NCBI GenBank assembly: GCA_046155895.1
Contig: JBJXFB010000150.1
Span: 29,417-93,416 of the forward strand
Direction: 5' to 3'
DNA from: DASYPQ01 sp046155895
Lineage (GTDB): Bacteria > Planctomycetota > UBA1135 > GCA-002686595
Length of the DNA stretch: 64,000 nucleotides
A model generated the notes under the pieces. That model was not told where the DNA came from, searched no databases, and saw only the letters and a list, made by a program, of their open reading frames with translations. Below, in pieces: positions 26,043 through 34,572 of this stretch (the first letter of the stretch is position 1; every line of letters starts with the position of its first letter). Made by a program: the position numbers and the translations under genes.

Positions 26043-26299
26043 CGCCCCAGCTCGCGCTTGCGCGCGGGCCGGCGCGCGAAGAGATAGACGAGGGCGCCGA
26101 TCCAGCCCGCCAGGACGATGACGAGGATCCACACGATCTTGTCGTTGCCCTCGCTCTTCTCGTTCTTCGCGCAGTCGATGATCATCCAGACCCACAGCAC
26201 GAGCAACGGAATCGAGAGGCAGCAGATGGAGGCCCAGATGAAGAAGATGGGGAGGAAGACCCAGCCTTCTCCGCCGCCGTGCAGCAGTGCGAGCCACAT
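26039..26299 (-). CDS. Small membrane protein with PLDc_N-like domain
   Basis: An 86-residue protein with two hydrophobic helices (about 14-42 and 53-74). Between them 'DCAKNEKSEGNDKIVWILVIVLAGW' (key residues D-C-x-K-N and K-I-x-W-I) matches the phospholipase-D nuclease N-terminal (PLDc_N) domain that occurs alone in many small membrane proteins. No catalytic PLD motif is present. The start is ATG 26299, preceded by TACACT at a distance of 7 bp and no Shine-Dalgarno. It overlaps the truD start by 4 bp. Confidence 0.8.
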   Translation of the reverse strand: MWLALLHGGGEGWVFLPIFFIWASICCLSIPLLVLWVWMIIDCAKNEKSEGNDKIVWILVIVLAGWIGALVYLFARRPARKRELGR

Positions 26300-26306
26300 G
26301 GCGACG

Positions 26307-26312
26307 AGTGTA
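26307..26312 (-). promoter_or_regulatory. Putative -10 element before the PLDc_N-like gene
   Basis: TACACT read on the minus strand, ending 7 bp before ATG 26299. There is no Shine-Dalgarno, so leaderless transcription is plausible. No convincing -35 box was found at 17-18 bp. Confidence 0.35.
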
Positions 26313-26323
26313 GCCGCTGCAGG

Positions 26324-28054
26324 CTAGGTCAGCAGCGCGAGCGGCCGTTCCAGCCAGCTCGCGGACTCGTCGAGGCCTCCTGGGCGGTTGCGGAGGACCC
26401 ACAGGCGCCGGTGTTCGGCCGCTAGCGGCGCGAGCTCCTCGCGCAGCGCCGCCCGTGCCGCGCGGGGGATCGCGGTGACGGGAGCTCCATCGGGGGCCTC
26501 GAGCCGGGCGCGCCCGAAACGGCAGGCGAAGGCGAGCAGATCGGCCGCGAACCGGATCTCCTCGGCGTCGAGCGTGCTGCCGCGCGCTGCGCCGAGCCGC
26601 GCCCGGATCTCGAGGGTGCGACCGAGCGCGCGCTCGAGGCCTTCGACGCCGAGTCCGGGCATGCGCGCGTGCGGGAGCGGCTGGTCGGCGAAGGCGAGCA
26701 CGAAGAAGAGCGCCGAGCCGTTCGTGCTCGGCGAGCCCGGCACCTCGTACACGTGGCCGAGATCGACAGCGGCCTGGCCGAGGACGCCGGCCGGGTCGTG
26801 GAAGACGTGCGCGTCGAGGAGGCGCGGCAGGTCGGCCGCGCGCTCGCGCGCGGCGGAGGCGTTCCACGCGCAGCCGGCCCCGTAGAGGAGGCCCGCCGCG
26901 CTCGCGAAGGGAGGCTGGAGGTGCCCGCGGTCGCCCCAGTCCGTGACGAGGTAGCCGCTCGCGCCGCGCTCGAGTCCGTGCACGGCGGCGCTCTCGAGGT
27001 TCGCGACAGCATTCGCCGTCCTCCCCGCGACGCTCTGCCAGCTCGAGGTTCCCGGGCAAACTCGAAACTCCAGCCCGCTCTCGGCGAACGCGCGCGCTTC
27101 CCGTTCGAACGGATGATCGGCGTCGTAGCCCCAGAGCAGCGCGACGGCATCGCGCGGGAGCTCCTCGATCAGCTCGGGATGCTGGAGGATCACGTCGCCC
27201 CAGAACTGGATGCGGTGTCCGCGCGCGCGCGCGAGCTCGTGCACGGCGCGCAGGAAGTCGAGGTAGACCCGGCCCTTGCCCTTCGCCTCGCACGCGCTCT
27301 TCGAACGGCCGAGGCCGATGTCGAAGGTCTCGTCGAGGCCGACGTTCATGACCCGGCTCTGGAAGCAGGGCAGGAGCTCGTCGTAGAGCCCGGCGAGGAG
27401 CTCGAGGGCCGCCGGATCGGTCGGACAGAGGCTGAAGGGCTCCTTCTCGCGGCTGAACGCGTGCACGATGCCGTCTGGAACCTCCGCGAGGTGCCGGTAG
27501 CGCTCGCGCGAGAGCCAGCGGTGCATGTGGCCGAGGCTCTGCTGGTTCGGCACGAGCTCGATCCCGCGCTCGCGGCACCGCCGATCGAGCTCGCGGGCCT
27601 CGTCGTGGGTGATCGGGCTCGCGTCGCGCCAGACCTCCTCGTGGGCTCGGTAGGCGAAGCTGTGCTCGGTGTAGAGCTGCAGCTCGTCGTACTTCCAGCC
27701 GCCGAGGAGGTCGATCATTCGCCCCAGCGTCGCCGTCGTCGGCACCTTCGTGCGGCTGACGTCGAGGAGGACGCCCCGGCGCGCGAAATCGGGCCAGTCC
27801 TCGATCGCGAAGGCGGGGATCGCGCAGCGGCCCTCGTGGAGCCGGATCGCCTGCGCCAGGGTCGCGCGCGCGTGGCGCTCTCCCGCCGCGTCGGCCGACT
27901 CGATCTCGACGCCCGAGGGACCCGCGATCAGGCGGTACCCGCGCCCGCCGGCGAGACGGCTCGTCCGGGGGCGCACGGCGGGATCCCAAACGCCTGGCCG
28001 CCGCTCCAGGCGTCGGGGCGGCGGCCAGAGGAGTTCGAGCCGGTCGCCGTTCAG
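26324..28054 (-). CDS. Glycoside hydrolase family 20 (beta-N-acetylhexosaminidase-like)
   Basis: A 576-residue enzyme. Residues 1-80 fit the GH20b accessory domain ('LELLWPPPRRLERRPG'). The TIM barrel starts with 'FARRGVLLDVSRTKVPT', and the catalytic Asp-Glu pair is Asp241-Glu242 in 'MNVGLDETF'; in the family the Asp orients the substrate acetamido group and the Glu is the acid/base. Beta-N-acetylglucosamine or -galactosamine residues are the expected substrates. No signal peptide is visible, so it may be cytoplasmic. The start is uncertain: CTG 28054 overlaps the selenoprotein stop (CTGA) and has GGAG about 12 bp upstream; no ATG lies near the N-terminus. Confidence 0.8.
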   Translation of the reverse strand: MNGDRLELLWPPPRRLERRPGVWDPAVRPRTSRLAGGRGYRLIAGPSGVEIESADAAGERHARATLAQAIRLHEGRCAIPAFAIEDWPDFARRGVLLDVSRTKVPTTATLGRMIDLLGGWKYDELQLYTEHSFAYRAHEEVWRDASPITHDEARELDRRCRERGIELVPNQQSLGHMHRWLSRERYRHLAEVPDGIVHAFSREKEPFSLCPTDPAALELLAGLYDELLPCFQSRVMNVGLDETFDIGLGRSKSACEAKGKGRVYLDFLRAVHELARARGHRIQFWGDVILQHPELIEELPRDAVALLWGYDADHPFEREARAFAESGLEFRVCPGTSSWQSVAGRTANAVANLESAAVHGLERGASGYLVTDWGDRGHLQPPFASAAGLLYGAGCAWNASAARERAADLPRLLDAHVFHDPAGVLGQAAVDLGHVYEVPGSPSTNGSALFFVLAFADQPLPHARMPGLGVEGLERALGRTLEIRARLGAARGSTLDAEEIRFAADLLAFACRFGRARLEAPDGAPVTAIPRAARAALREELAPLAAEHRRLWVLRNRPGGLDESASWLERPLALLT

Positions 28055-29283
28055 CGGCGCTTCTTCTCCTTCATCTCTTCGAGGAGCTTCACGACGGCTT
28101 CTTCCATCTCCTCGTCGCGCAGATCGCGGAACCGGATCACGCCCTTCTCGTCGAGGATGTAGATCGTCGGCCAGCCCTGGACGTTCCACTGGTTGGGCAG
28201 GGCTGCGTCCGTCGTCCCCATGACGTGCTGGCGCCAGGTGATCTTGTTCTTGGTCAAGATCTTGTCGAGGTTGGCCAGGTCCGCGTCGAAGACCTTCTTC
28301 TTCAGCGGCGCTCCGAGGGCCCCGAGCTTCTCCATCACCTTCGCGTCGCCGCGGCGGATGGCGTCGATGGCCTGGTTCTCCCGCATCCCGGCGGCGCGGA
28401 TGGCGGCTTTTTCGGCGTCTTCGAGCTTGCTGGAGACGTCACGGTCCCCGTCGCTGTTGAGTCCGAGGAGCGCGAAGGGCTCGTTCTTGAGGCGATCGAC
28501 CATCGCCCGCTCATGCGGAAGCATGGCGCGGCAAGGGGGTCACCAGATGCCCCAGAAGTCGAGGACGACGACCTTGCCGCGGTAGTCGGAGAGCTTCCAC
28601 GCGACTCCCTTCTCGTCCACGGCGTCGAAGTCCGGCGCCACCATGCCGATCTGGAGGTGCTCGATCTCGAACAGGTACCCCTCGGCTCGTCCGGCCGCCG
28701 CCGAGCCGCCGTGCTCCTTCCCGAGCCGGCGGAAGACCGCGACGGCTTCGTCCTTCTTTCCGTCCTGGTAGAGCATCTCACCCAGGGAGTAGAGAGCGCT
28801 GGAGCGTACGTCCGCGCTCTTGGGTTTCTCGGCGAGGAGCTCGAGGATCTCCTTCGCGCGATCACTCTCGATCATCCTCCTCCCAACGCCCTGCGGAACG
28901 AATTGGGCGAGCTCCGCGAGGACCGGAGAGTCGAGGTAGGCCGCCAGGAGCGAGTCGATCGCATCCGACGAGTCCGCCTCGGAGTTGAACGCGATCCAGA
29001 GCAACGACCGCGCGCCCGTTTCGGTGCCCTTCGCGCGCTCGGAGAGATCCTCGAAGCGCGAGATGAAGAGCTTGGCAGGATGCTTCTCCGGATCGAGCCG
29101 GATCGCAGCCCTCTCTTCGTCGGTCTTCGCCTTGGCGTAAGGCTCGTAGTAGGCCTCGATCGCCTCGTCGAACTCCTTCTCCAGAGCCGCGAGCTCGGTG
29201 GGGAAGTCGGGAGCCTTCTCCTGCGCGGGCGCGTGGGCGCCGGCAACGGTCAGGGCGAGGCCCGCAAGCCATAGCAATGCCAT
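28051..29283 (-). CDS. Exported TlpA/thioredoxin-like selenoprotein (UGA = Sec at residue 248)
   Basis: A 410-residue thiol-redox protein if the TGA at 28540-28542 is read as selenocysteine. Residues 1-20 are a signal peptide. Residues 25-200 are helical, TPR-like. The thioredoxin domain runs from about 205: 'VVVLDFWGIW', then Sec248-Pro-Pro-Cys251, then 'RAMLPHER'. The cis-Pro motif is 'GWPTIYILDEKG'. Reading frame and homology continue unbroken on both sides of the TGA, and the TGA stands exactly where TlpA proteins have the first Cys of CxxC. Hairpins follow the TGA (28491-28531). ATG 29283 has GGAGG 8 bp upstream. Without Sec insertion it would be a truncated 247-residue protein. Confidence 0.82.
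28491..28531 (-). promoter_or_regulatory. SECIS-like hairpins downstream of the TlpA-like UGA
   Basis: Two candidate stems on the minus strand. The nearer one starts 8 nt after the TGA: CCGC..CATGC, loop TTCC, GCATG..GCGG. The second is GGCGAT, loop GGTCG, ATCGCC, its GGU loop beginning 38 nt after the TGA. Bacterial SECIS loops usually lie 16-37 nt after UGA and have a G in the first two loop positions, so the first has the right distance and the second the right loop. Confidence 0.45.
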
Positions 29284-29367
29284 CGTCACACCTCCAGGAC
29301 GGCACTCGCCGTCGGGCGCGGATTGTCGGCTGGCGGGCCGCGTCTGCGCAAGGACCGGTCGGGGAAC

Positions 29368-30699
29368 TTACCCGCTGGCGTTCCTTGCGCCGTGGACCCA
29401 GATGCGGATCTCGGCGGGAGTGGGGGTCGGCGGGAGCCCGCGGCCGGATTCCCTCATCGACCGCTCCAACTCGGCCGGATCGCGCGCCCCCAGCTCCTCG
29501 ACCGAACGGACGCCGGCGCTCGCGAGCCAGGTGAAGCCGCGGACCCCCAGACCGCGGACGCTCATCAAGCGCGCCGTCTCGAGCCACTCCGATCGCGCGA
29601 GGCCCGCAGGGAGATCCGGAGCGCCGGATTCGATGGCCCGGACGAGCTCGTCGGGGTGCCGAATCCCCGCTTGCGCGAGGCTCGACACGACTTCGGCCGG
29701 GATGCCGGGGATGTCGGAGAGCCAGGCGCGCGTCGCGCGGACCGTGAAACGGTTCAAGCCGGCGATCGCGACGGCGCTGAAGACGAGCGAGGCCAGCGCG
29801 GCGGCGATCGCAGGGCGCGGCCGCGCCGCGCGCGCGGGAGGGCCGTCGCCCTCCCACTCCGGGATCCAGCCCAGCACGACGAGCGCGCGCGCCGCGCTGT
29901 GGCACCCGAGCGCGAAGGGGATGAAGCCGACGAAGCCGAGATAAGGCATCTCGAAGAGCTTCCCTTCCTCGAAGAGCGGCACCGTGTAGATCCACTTGGC
30001 CGGCGACCGCCAGTTCCAGAACTCCCAGATCGCGCCGCACAGCGCGCCGGCGAGGAGGAGGCGGTACAGCGGGCCTCGGTCGCCGCCGCGCCAGCGCGAG
30101 AGGAGCGAGCGCTCGTCGCGCGTCGAGAGCCAGGGCTCGAGGAGCAGGAAGGGCGCGCCCCAGATGAGTGGGTAGGCGACGCTCGGAAAGAGGAGCGGGA
30201 GGACGAGGAACGCCGCTCCGCACGCCGTGAGCAGCGCGCGAGCGCGGGGGCTCGGCGCATTCCGAGGTGGCGGCCGCCGATGCGGGCTCGCGAAGGCCCC
30301 GAGGAGCGTGTGGATGCCGAGGACGCCCGGCAGCACCGTCGCGAAAGCGAAGTAGACGCCCAGCGTCCGCGTGGCGAGATCGCGCGGGATGCCGACGTAG
30401 TACCAGTTCTGGAGGCGCAGGTTCACGCACTCGAAGACGAGCCAGAAGGCGCCCGACCAGAACGCGAGGACGAGGAAAGCCCTCGGGCGAGCCAGGAACA
30501 GCGAGGAACCCGTACGCAGGCACGTCACTGCGTCCGCGAGGAAGATCAGCGCCCACCACGAGAGGTCGTACGACCACGTGGCGAGCGGCTCGATCGCGAG
30601 CCAGAGCGCGACCTGGCCGAGGCCGAGGATCCCCGTCGACAGGAGCACGAGGATCCGCGCGCGCCGCATCCTCGCCGGGTCGATTCCGTCGCGCAGCAT
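29368..30699 (-). CDS. Multi-spanning membrane protein with C-terminal DUF4332-like helix-hairpin-helix region
   Basis: A 443-residue inner-membrane protein, function unknown. About nine hydrophobic helices lie in residues 12-330, with conserved-looking aromatic loops ('NLRLQNWYYVG' and 'GAIWEFWNWRSPAKWIYTVPLF'). The last 110 residues are soluble and contain two helix-hairpin-helix-like units ('IPGIPAEVVSSLAQAGIRHPDELVRAI' and a 'VRGLGVRGFTWLASAGVRSVEELG' stretch), similar to DUF4332. ATG 30699 was picked as the first Met before the first helix; a Met at 30669 is possible. It follows the HExxH lipoprotein gene and precedes the selenoprotein gene by 84 bp on the same strand. Confidence 0.72.
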   Translation of the reverse strand: MLRDGIDPARMRRARILVLLSTGILGLGQVALWLAIEPLATWSYDLSWWALIFLADAVTCLRTGSSLFLARPRAFLVLAFWSGAFWLVFECVNLRLQNWYYVGIPRDLATRTLGVYFAFATVLPGVLGIHTLLGAFASPHRRPPPRNAPSPRARALLTACGAAFLVLPLLFPSVAYPLIWGAPFLLLEPWLSTRDERSLLSRWRGGDRGPLYRLLLAGALCGAIWEFWNWRSPAKWIYTVPLFEEGKLFEMPYLGFVGFIPFALGCHSAARALVVLGWIPEWEGDGPPARAARPRPAIAAALASLVFSAVAIAGLNRFTVRATRAWLSDIPGIPAEVVSSLAQAGIRHPDELVRAIESGAPDLPAGLARSEWLETARLMSVRGLGVRGFTWLASAGVRSVEELGARDPAELERSMRESGRGLPPTPTPAEIRIWVHGARNASG

Positions 30700-30779
30700 C
30701 CAGCCGAGATTACTGAAGGCCCCCCCAGGACGGGCGCGAGATTCGTGGAGACTCGTTGATGGGAAGGAGCGCCCCCCGC

Positions 30780-31979
30780 TCAGCGGCCCTCGCACGAGAT
30801 CCACGTCAAGAGCGGCGCCGCGTCGAGGTGCTGTCCGAGCTCCTCATCCCGTTCCGGATGGCGTCCTCGGAGCGCTGCTCGGCGCCTCGCAAGCGCGTCG
30901 CAGACGAGTGAGAGCTGCTCCTCCGACAGGCCGAGCATCGCGGCGGAGACTGCCTCGAGATGCAGGGCCTCGATCTCCTCGACCTCGAAGCGGCTCGGGT
31001 ACTCTGGATCGTGTTCGGAGAGGCCCAGGACGGCGTGTCCGACCGCCTCGTGCAGCAGCGTGCTCAAGAGGATCGGAGCATCGCGGATCGCCGACGGACC
31101 GATCCGGATCCGGATCCCGCCGTCCTCGTCCTCGCGGGTTCGGCCGAAGACGTCCGGATCGACGATCGACGGATCGAATTCGACGCTGAAGCGGGGACCG
31201 AGACGCTCGAGGCCGAGGGCCCGCGAGGCGAGGTCGATCGCCGACCCGAAATCCTTCGCCTCGAGCGCCACTCGGATTGCCGCTCGTGCCGCGGTCGAAG
31301 GCGCGCAAACCTCGATCGGCGGTCTTCCCGCGGGACGTGACCGCACGCGGGCGTCCACGAACGCCCGGGACTGCAGCGTGTACCGTACGACTACTTTCCA
31401 GTCGGGTCGCGCGCCGGTCGGTCGATACTCGTGCGTCTCGCCGTCGCGCAGCCGCATCTCGAACTCGTGCTCGGAGGCGGGTACGAGCGTCGACGAGTTC
31501 AGGACCAACCCGTCGCAATCCATCGTCTGCACGATCTCCCGAGCCTCGCTCGATTCCCGAAGCCGGATGCGGTCGTCTTCCCGTATTCCGTCGAGCACGA
31601 GGGGGATCTCGTCGTCGCCGGTGGATGAGAGGAGCGTGCAGCCTCCCAGGTAGCGCGGGGTCTCGATCGACCGGAGCACGGCCCGGCCCCGGAAGTCCCC
31701 TCGCTCCGGCAGGGCAAGCTCGCAGGCCGCGTACGCCTCCGCCGTGCCCAGGCCCGAGGCCTGGGTCTCCGTGCGGATCGCGAGGATCCATGTCTCGGCG
31801 CGCGGTCGAGCTTCCGGAGTCCAGCCGGGTTCCAGGCTGGCGGCCCGTGCATCCTCGGACGGCTCGATGGTGCCCTCGCCGCAGGCGAGCGCGGTGCACG
31901 CGAGCCAACCCAGCGCGACGAGCCCCGGCCAGCGGCCGGAGCCCGTCGAACCGAGGATCGTCCGAACGACCGTCGTCAT
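30780..31979 (-). CDS. Exported protein with HExxH zinc-peptidase motif
   Basis: A 399-residue protein of no recognised family. A hydrophobic N-terminus ending in 'ACTALACGEG' suggests a signal peptide, possibly lipidated at the last Cys. 'LLHEAVGHAVLGLSEH' near residue 310 holds an HExxH motif, with a further Glu in the following 'FEVEEIEALHLEAVSAAML' helix that could be the third ligand, so it may be a gluzincin-like peptidase (inference). The first 270 residues are beta-rich with no family match. The ATG at 31979 lies directly next to a 9-bp GC hairpin, which could hide the start from ribosomes. It follows the multicopper oxidase gene by 26 bp. Confidence 0.65.
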   Translation of the reverse strand: MTTVVRTILGSTGSGRWPGLVALGWLACTALACGEGTIEPSEDARAASLEPGWTPEARPRAETWILAIRTETQASGLGTAEAYAACELALPERGDFRGRAVLRSIETPRYLGGCTLLSSTGDDEIPLVLDGIREDDRIRLRESSEAREIVQTMDCDGLVLNSSTLVPASEHEFEMRLRDGETHEYRPTGARPDWKVVVRYTLQSRAFVDARVRSRPAGRPPIEVCAPSTAARAAIRVALEAKDFGSAIDLASRALGLERLGPRFSVEFDPSIVDPDVFGRTREDEDGGIRIRIGPSAIRDAPILLSTLLHEAVGHAVLGLSEHDPEYPSRFEVEEIEALHLEAVSAAMLGLSEEQLSLVCDALARRRAALRGRHPERDEELGQHLDAAPLLTWISCEGR

Positions 31980-31981
31980 GG

Positions 31982-32002
31982 CGCGCGCCCCGAGGGCGCG
32001 CG
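31982..32002 (-). promoter_or_regulatory. GC hairpin abutting the start of the HExxH protein gene
   Basis: Perfect 9-bp stem (CGCGCGCCC / GGGCGCGCG) with a 3-nt loop, between the multicopper oxidase stop and ATG 31979. It could be a terminator without a T-run or a stem that limits translation of the downstream gene. Confidence 0.45.
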
Positions 32003-32005
32003 TCC

Positions 32006-34522
32006 TCACTGGAAGGGGCCTAGGATCGGGCCGTCCCCGATGACGAAGTAGCCGGGGGGACTCGCGCCGTCGTTGGCCTCGCAGAAGGCCTTCGCCGCAG
32101 CCGCCTGGGCGTTCACGGAGATGATCTGCGCGAGCCGCCTCCCTTTGGGCGTGACCGCGGTGCTACAGGCGAAGGCCGTGTTCCCCGAAGTGTCGGTCGC
32201 CGTGACCACGATCAAGTAGACGCGTCCGTCCTCATCCCCCTTGCGTTCCGCGCGCAGGCGCAGGGAGCTAGGCAGGAGGTCCTTGGCATCGGGCGAATGG
32301 AGTCCGTCGCCGGTCTGACTCTCGTCGTCCTCGTCGCCGAACACGCTCACGCTGACGACCACGTCGGGACAGTTGTCGGCGGCGACCACGGTGAGCCCGA
32401 CGTTGGTCAGGAAGTGATTGGGAGGCCAGAGCATCGCGTCGGCGAGCGAGCTCGTGACCGTCGGGGGCTCGTTGTCTTCCACCGTCACGTCGAACGTGCA
32501 CTCGGCCGTCAGGCCGTCGCTGTCGGTCGCCGTGCAGGTGACCGTGGTCGTCCCCTTGGGGAACGTCGAGCCGGGCGGGGGCGTGCAGACCACCGTGGGC
32601 ACGCCGCAGTCGTCCGTGGCGACCGGCGGGTCGTAGTTCACCACCGCCGAGCACACGCCAGGGTCGGTATCCGTCGTGATGTCGGCCGGGCACGTGATCT
32701 CCGGCGGAACGGGATCCGATTCCAGCACGGTGATCTCGCCCATCATTCCTAGGCCGGCGTGGTGGAAGATGTGGCAGTGGAAGAGCCACCGTCCCACGGC
32801 CCCGCCGCATTCCTGGTCGGCGCAAGCGGCCAGCACCGGACCGGGCGGGAAGGTAGGCGATTCGTCGCAGAGCTTGGGGCGGTCGTCCAGGCGTGCGCGG
32901 TACACGAGCGTTTGCATCCCGTAGACGTCGATCGAGTCCATGAACTCGTCGTAGTCGAAGGTGTACAGCGTCACGCCCGCGTTGTCCGTCACGCGGACCG
33001 GCTGGAGCGAGAACCCGTGCATGTGGAACGGGTGGACGGCGGCCGTCTCGTTCCGCACGGACATCTCGAGCAGGTCGCCGATCCTGGCGTAGCGCGAGGT
33101 CTGCGGACGGGCCAGCGTCAGGAAATCGCCGTTGCCGACGTTGCTGTCGAGCATCGAGGAGAATCCGTCGACCGAGGGCGACTGGGCCTGGGGCGGGGGC
33201 CGGGCGTTCGTGAGGCGGATCGTCTCGTCGCTGCTGCCGCCGAAGGGAGCGGGATCGACGAGGGGGTCGACGACAGGATCGTCCTTGAGGTCCTCGATGT
33301 CCTCGGCCGTGCCGGCCAGGATCGCGTCGCCCGCCGCGGGTGGCGTGTCGCTCGAAGTGCCGCTGATCTCGAAGAACGCGATCGGATAATCGACGGGTAG
33401 GCCGGGGTTCCCGTTGATCGTCGCGGCGCTCAGCATGAAGGGCGTGGGCAGCGGGTTGCCGACCAGTTGGATGATGTCACCGTCCGCGCCGGACGGCACG
33501 ACGATGACGTCGGCGCGCTCGCCGGAGCCGATGACGATTTCGCCCAGGTCGAACTTCGTGTCCCAGGTCCCCTTCATGCCGCCGTCGAGCTGCACGTTGT
33601 CGAGCAGGCCGCCCTCGCCGCCGATGCGGTAGAGCTTGTTGTCCCCGCTGTTGATCAGCTTCAGGCGGAAGTGCCGCGTGATGGCAGCATTGAACAGCCG
33701 GAGCCGGATCTTCTCGCCCGACGCGACCGTGAACTTGGGTGTCTCGGCCGCCAGATCGGGCGGCACGCCGTTCACGAGGACGGTCTTGCCCGGGGTCGGA
33801 GATCCGCAGGCCGAAGGGTCGCCGCCCGGCTCGCCTTCCACGGCGAGGTGGCACAGCTCGACGAGCTCGTTGATCGGCGTGATCGGTCCGGCGGGAGGCG
33901 GCAGGGGCTTCCCGACGACGCCGGAGGCGGGATCGAACTCGATGTCGCTCAGCACCAGCGAGTGCGTGTTCGCGTTCGTGGGCAGCACCGTGCCCTTGAG
34001 GCTGTCGTCGATGTCGTTCTCGATGACGATCGAGCCGTACATCCCGGCGAAGGTCGAGCTTCCGGGCAGCATGTGCGAGTGGTACCAGTACAGTCCCGGC
34101 CGGAAGGTCAGGAACCGGTAGACGTAACTTTGGCCGGGTAGGACGGCGTCCTGGGTCACCGCGGTGCCGTCGCTGTCGTTGTCGAGCTCGATGCCGTGCC
34201 AGTGGATGCTCGCGCTGAGGGAGTCCAGGTCGTTCTGGAAGTGGATGATGATCTGGTCCCCGACCTTCACCTTGATCTCGGGCGACGGGATCCCGGGGGG
34301 AGCCCCACCACCTCCGGGTGGATCGTCCCGATAGACCATGCCGTGCACGGTGACTCCGTCGATCGTGAGGTCCTGCTCGTCGGCGGTCAGGTAGGCCTCG
34401 AAGATGTTCGGATCCGGATTGACGTCCGTCGCCGGATTCACCTGGGCCTTGGCCGGGGCCGCGAGCACGCCGGCGGCGAGCAGGGCGAGACTTCCGATGT
34501 TCCTGATCGTACCTCTCATCAT
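32006..34522 (-). CDS. Secreted multicopper oxidase with C-terminal HYR domain
   Basis: An 838-residue exported oxidase. A signal peptide spans residues 1-26. Copper-site motifs are complete: HWHG at 107-110, HSH at 148-150, then 'HPFHMHG' and 'FHCHIFHHAGLGMM' (His-Cys-His and the axial Met region) in the last cupredoxin domain, so type 1, 2 and 3 coppers can be bound. After the oxidase a HYR domain ('PPEITCPADIT', 'TATDSDGLTAECTFDVTVED') and a further beta domain follow, probably for adhesion to other surface proteins. The substrate is unknown (metal ion, phenolic or other). ATG 34522 has AGGGAGG upstream. It lies 50 bp downstream of the selenocysteine redoxin gene. Confidence 0.9.
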   Translation of the reverse strand: MMRGTIRNIGSLALLAAGVLAAPAKAQVNPATDVNPDPNIFEAYLTADEQDLTIDGVTVHGMVYRDDPPGGGGAPPGIPSPEIKVKVGDQIIIHFQNDLDSLSASIHWHGIELDNDSDGTAVTQDAVLPGQSYVYRFLTFRPGLYWYHSHMLPGSSTFAGMYGSIVIENDIDDSLKGTVLPTNANTHSLVLSDIEFDPASGVVGKPLPPPAGPITPINELVELCHLAVEGEPGGDPSACGSPTPGKTVLVNGVPPDLAAETPKFTVASGEKIRLRLFNAAITRHFRLKLINSGDNKLYRIGGEGGLLDNVQLDGGMKGTWDTKFDLGEIVIGSGERADVIVVPSGADGDIIQLVGNPLPTPFMLSAATINGNPGLPVDYPIAFFEISGTSSDTPPAAGDAILAGTAEDIEDLKDDPVVDPLVDPAPFGGSSDETIRLTNARPPPQAQSPSVDGFSSMLDSNVGNGDFLTLARPQTSRYARIGDLLEMSVRNETAAVHPFHMHGFSLQPVRVTDNAGVTLYTFDYDEFMDSIDVYGMQTLVYRARLDDRPKLCDESPTFPPGPVLAACADQECGGAVGRWLFHCHIFHHAGLGMMGEITVLESDPVPPEITCPADITTDTDPGVCSAVVNYDPPVATDDCGVPTVVCTPPPGSTFPKGTTTVTCTATDSDGLTAECTFDVTVEDNEPPTVTSSLADAMLWPPNHFLTNVGLTVVAADNCPDVVVSVSVFGDEDDESQTGDGLHSPDAKDLLPSSLRLRAERKGDEDGRVYLIVVTATDTSGNTAFACSTAVTPKGRRLAQIISVNAQAAAAKAFCEANDGASPPGYFVIGDGPILGPFQ

Positions 34523-34572
34523 GGATTCATCCTCCCTCTTCCGTTGCGTCCTTGGATTCGTCTCTCCATCGT

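Noticed and set aside
28051..29289. Two separate genes or a pseudogene instead of one selenoprotein at the TlpA-like locus
   Set aside because: The frame is kept, the domain is complete on both sides, and a second protein at 34573-35250 has the same TGA-x-x-Cys arrangement. The residual doubt is stated in the finding.
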